From: Cytidiella melzeri
Taxonomy: Eukaryota; Basidiomycota; Agaricomycetes; Polyporales; Irpicaceae
Length of the DNA: 64,000 bases
Direction of reading: 5' to 3'
NCBI GenBank assembly: GCA_022592445.1
Contig: JABYQR010000069.1
Span: 1 to 64,000 of the forward strand
The notes beneath the pieces are model-generated. The model ran no database searches. It had not been told where the DNA came from and saw nothing but the letters and a program-made list of their open reading frames with translations. The translations under genes were made by a program, and so were the position numbers. Of the stretch, positions 63,861-64,000 are shown piece by piece; positions within the stretch are counted from its first letter, which is position 1, and each line of letters opens with the position of its first letter.

Positions 63861-64000
63861 ATGCACATCTCAACCTCTCTCATTTTGTTTGCTACCGTCA
63901 TCACCGGTGCATTCCATATGGTGACTGTGTCTGCCACCCCGTACAGCAGGACAGAATCCCGCTATCCAACTTCCTCCGTCAACAGGCCCAATACCTTGAA
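63861..64000 (+). CDS. 5' end of a secreted protein gene, cut by the window edge
   Basis: ATG at 63861 opens a frame that stays open to the end of the window (46 codons). It begins MHISTSLILFATVITGAF, a typical signal peptide with a hydrophobic core, followed by HMVTVSATPYSRTESR, where cleavage after VSA is plausible. The rest is Ser/Pro/Arg-rich. The family cannot be recognised from this length. Confidence 0.45.
   Translation, partial: MHISTSLILFATVITGAFHMVTVSATPYSRTESRYPTSSVNRPNTL

Overview
The window is nuclear DNA of a filamentous basidiomycete, most probably a mushroom-forming Agaricomycete. The evidence is many short GT-AG introns (48-65 bp) in every host gene, a pentafunctional AROM gene, KDZ-, Plavaka- and pogo-type DNA transposons of the kinds known from basidiomycetes, and a copia element whose primer-binding site matches the anticodon arm of initiator tRNA-Met. 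All exon coordinates were worked out by hand from splice sites and frame. The two carboxypeptidase genes, AROM and the JmjC gene all close to an exact multiple of three.

Positions 1-43320 are almost entirely transposable elements, heavily nested. 1-6900 holds two long palindromes, P1 (231-2962) and P2 (about 3560-6900, built from ~65-bp units), two solo LTRs with target duplications and a tRNA-derived SINE-like sequence. 6901-13965 is a degenerate Ty3/gypsy chromovirus on the minus strand, with a foreign solo LTR inserted in its integrase. 13966-27495 is a nest: a copia remnant (copia 2) carries a repeat called here element X; copia 1 (17514-24860) sits 2 bp from the end of that X copy; and copia 1 is itself split by a second, inverted X copy. 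27671-31354 is a two-gene, TIR-bounded KDZ-associated transposon lacking its catalytic domain. 31399-43319 is bounded by perfect 27-bp inverted repeats next to TA and contains a decayed Plavaka transposase, a divergently transcribed DUF6532-like gene, and a pogo/CENP-B-type transposase interrupted by a 645-bp MITE.

Positions 43320-64000 are mainly host genes. Two paralogous secreted S10 serine carboxypeptidases (43726-46815 and 60105-63206) share a 17-exon structure including 7-nt and 11-nt microexons. Between them lie the shikimate-pathway gene ARO1 (47413-52515), a convergent JmjC oxygenase (JMJD4-like, 52-54 kb), and a tandem repeat with 1.6-1.85-kb units (55.9-59.3 kb) of unknown nature. 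A signal-peptide ORF starts at 63861 and runs off the right edge.

The host genes form no operon. ARO1 would supply chorismate for aromatic amino acids; the carboxypeptidases would work outside the cell or at its surface on peptides; the JmjC protein probably hydroxylates a protein. Most mobile-element ORFs are broken by point nonsense codons, frameshifts or insertions and are probably inactive.
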